Assembly: GCA_020430005.1 (NCBI GenBank)
Contig: JAGQKQ010000090.1
Coordinates: forward strand, 1-7,130
Reading direction: 5' to 3'
Length of the DNA stretch: 7,130 bases
Source: Candidatus Omnitrophota bacterium
GTDB taxonomy: Bacteria > Omnitrophota > Gorgyraeia > Zapsychrales > Zapsychraceae
The notes beneath the pieces were generated by a model. That model was not told the origin of the DNA. It was given only the letters and a program-made list of their open reading frames with translations, and did no database searches. Shown piece after piece: positions 6,698 through 7,130 of this stretch. A program made the position numbers and the translations under genes. Positions within the stretch are counted from its first letter, which is position 1; each line of letters begins with the position of its first letter.

Positions 6698-6728
6698 TTT
6701 TCCACAGGCTAGTGGATACCGTGGATAA
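6698..6728. repeat. Cluster of three DnaA-box-like 9-mers
   Basis: Against TTATCCACA, TTTTCCACA (6698-6706, + strand) matches at eight of nine. The complement of 6720-6728 reads TTATCCACG, also eight of nine. The complement of 6711-6719 reads GTATCCACT, seven of nine. The last two form a near-tandem direct repeat, GTGGATACC/GTGGATAACC. The cluster lies between convergent genes and outside coding sequence, next to an AT-rich palindrome. It may be a DnaA-titration or regulatory site, or simply a degenerate repeat. Confidence 0.35.
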
Positions 6729-6730
6729 CC

Positions 6731-6771
6731 AAAAAAATAACCCTCTTAATTATTAAGAGGGTTATTTTTTT
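6731..6771. terminator. Bidirectional intrinsic terminator between convergent genes
   Basis: A perfect palindrome with 20-base arms (6731-6750 and 6752-6771) around a single T at 6751. The core stem is AACCCTCTTA, with its complement in the right arm. The left edge is a seven-A run and the right edge a seven-T run, so the transcript from either strand forms a hairpin followed by a U-tract. It serves the GldA/F/G-type operon on the + strand and the TIGR04073-type gene on the - strand, whose stop is 21 bases away. Confidence 0.92.
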
Positions 6772-6791
6772 CATAAAAGACTTATCAGGTC

Positions 6792-7130
6792 TTATTCACT
6801 GCTGGTCGATTGGAGATGCAATTCTTCGGCCAGTTTTTCGCAGACATAATCCGGTTTCATGAGAGGTTCGTAGTTTGCCGGTCTTTCCAGGTGAAAGGTG
6901 AATACGTCCCATAAGCCGGAACCGGTGCGACCTATGGCATAGGTGACGCCTTTAACCGTTCCACCCAGGAAACTGACAACCTTTTCCGGAACCTTTTCGG
7001 CCCCTTTCACCTCGTTCTTGATCTGTTTGGGGATCTCAAAAATACCGGTGAAAGTGTTAACAAGTCCTCTTTTAAATTTTGTTTTTTCCGGGCCGTCTTC
7101 TGCGAAGGACTGGTTGCTAAACGCGACAGT
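6792..7130 (-). CDS. Exosortase-associated TIGR04073-family exported protein (N-terminus outside window)
   Basis: The minus-strand frame is open from the TAA at 6792-6794 to the window edge, giving 112 visible residues; the GTG at 7008-7010 is internal. The visible start, AFSNQSFAEDGPEK, reads as the end of a signal peptide with likely cleavage after SFA, so the protein is exported. The mature part has KRGLVNTFTGIFEIPKQ, a glycine-rich stretch GGTVKGVTYAIGRTGSGLWDVFTF, and P..YEPLMKPDYV. This order (RG..N...G..E.P; G...R...G..D..TF; P..Y.P...P) is the pattern of TIGR04073, small proteins found in genomes with exosortase/PEP-CTERM sorting. The protein itself has no PEP-CTERM tail; it ends in QSTSSE. 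Function is unknown. It converges on the Gld-like operon and shares the bidirectional terminator. Confidence 0.72.
   Translation of the reverse strand, partial: TVAFSNQSFAEDGPEKTKFKRGLVNTFTGIFEIPKQIKNEVKGAEKVPEKVVSFLGGTVKGVTYAIGRTGSGLWDVFTFHLERPANYEPLMKPDYVCEKLAEELHLQSTSSE

Noticed and set aside
7008..7010. GTG start giving a 72-residue minus-strand protein
   Set aside because: The frame continues to the window edge and the upstream residues contain a conserved family motif and a signal-peptide end, so the GTG is internal.
1..7130. CRISPR arrays, insertion sequences, tRNA or rRNA genes, phage genes, toxin-antitoxin pairs
   Set aside because: No regularly spaced repeats, transposase motifs, cloverleaf or rRNA-like segments were seen; the gaps are all under 150 bases and are accounted for.

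Overview
The window looks like a chromosomal segment of a Gram-negative-type, probably uncultured bacterium with moderate GC. I infer the PVC/Omnitrophota neighbourhood (candidate phylum OP3). The grounds are an exported protein that reads as the exosortase-associated TIGR04073 family, an AsmA-like envelope protein, a stand-alone GldA/F/G-type ABC exporter and a DedA-like protein next to a MerA-like flavoprotein. This placement rests on remembered family distributions, not on a marker gene. There is no rRNA, tRNA, CRISPR array, insertion sequence or phage gene, and base composition shows no obvious transferred island.

Left block (1-3046, + strand): four tightly packed genes that look like one operon with its promoter upstream of the window. 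They are the C-terminal end of an AsmA-like protein, a short TrmH/SpoU RNA 2'-O-methyltransferase, a TVP38/TMEM64 (DedA-like, VTT domain) membrane protein, and a mercuric-reductase-like FAD/NAD(P) disulfide oxidoreductase. Gaps are 11, 2 and 8 bases. The last two genes are often found fused in other bacteria; here they are two separate, adjacent genes.

Middle block (3047-6647, + strand): a good sigma70-type promoter (TTGTCA, 17 bp, TGC-TAAACT) precedes a single-domain CheY-like response regulator with no kinase nearby. After a 73-base gap come an ABC ATPase, an ABC-2 permease and a GldG-like auxiliary protein, which together form a GldA/GldF/GldG-type export module. The ATPase start has no Shine-Dalgarno sequence and is hemmed in by an in-frame stop 10 bases upstream.

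Right end (6648-7130): a weak hairpin lies at the GldG stop. It is followed by a cluster of three DnaA-box-like 9-mers and an almost perfect 20-bp-arm palindrome that should terminate transcription from both sides. The convergent minus-strand gene beyond it encodes an exported TIGR04073-type protein cut by the window edge.

No wholly new system is evident. The points most worth following are the TVP38/flavoprotein pair (with a CxxC in the membrane partner), the orphan regulator joined to the Gld-like exporter, and the DnaA-box-like cluster beside the bidirectional terminator.
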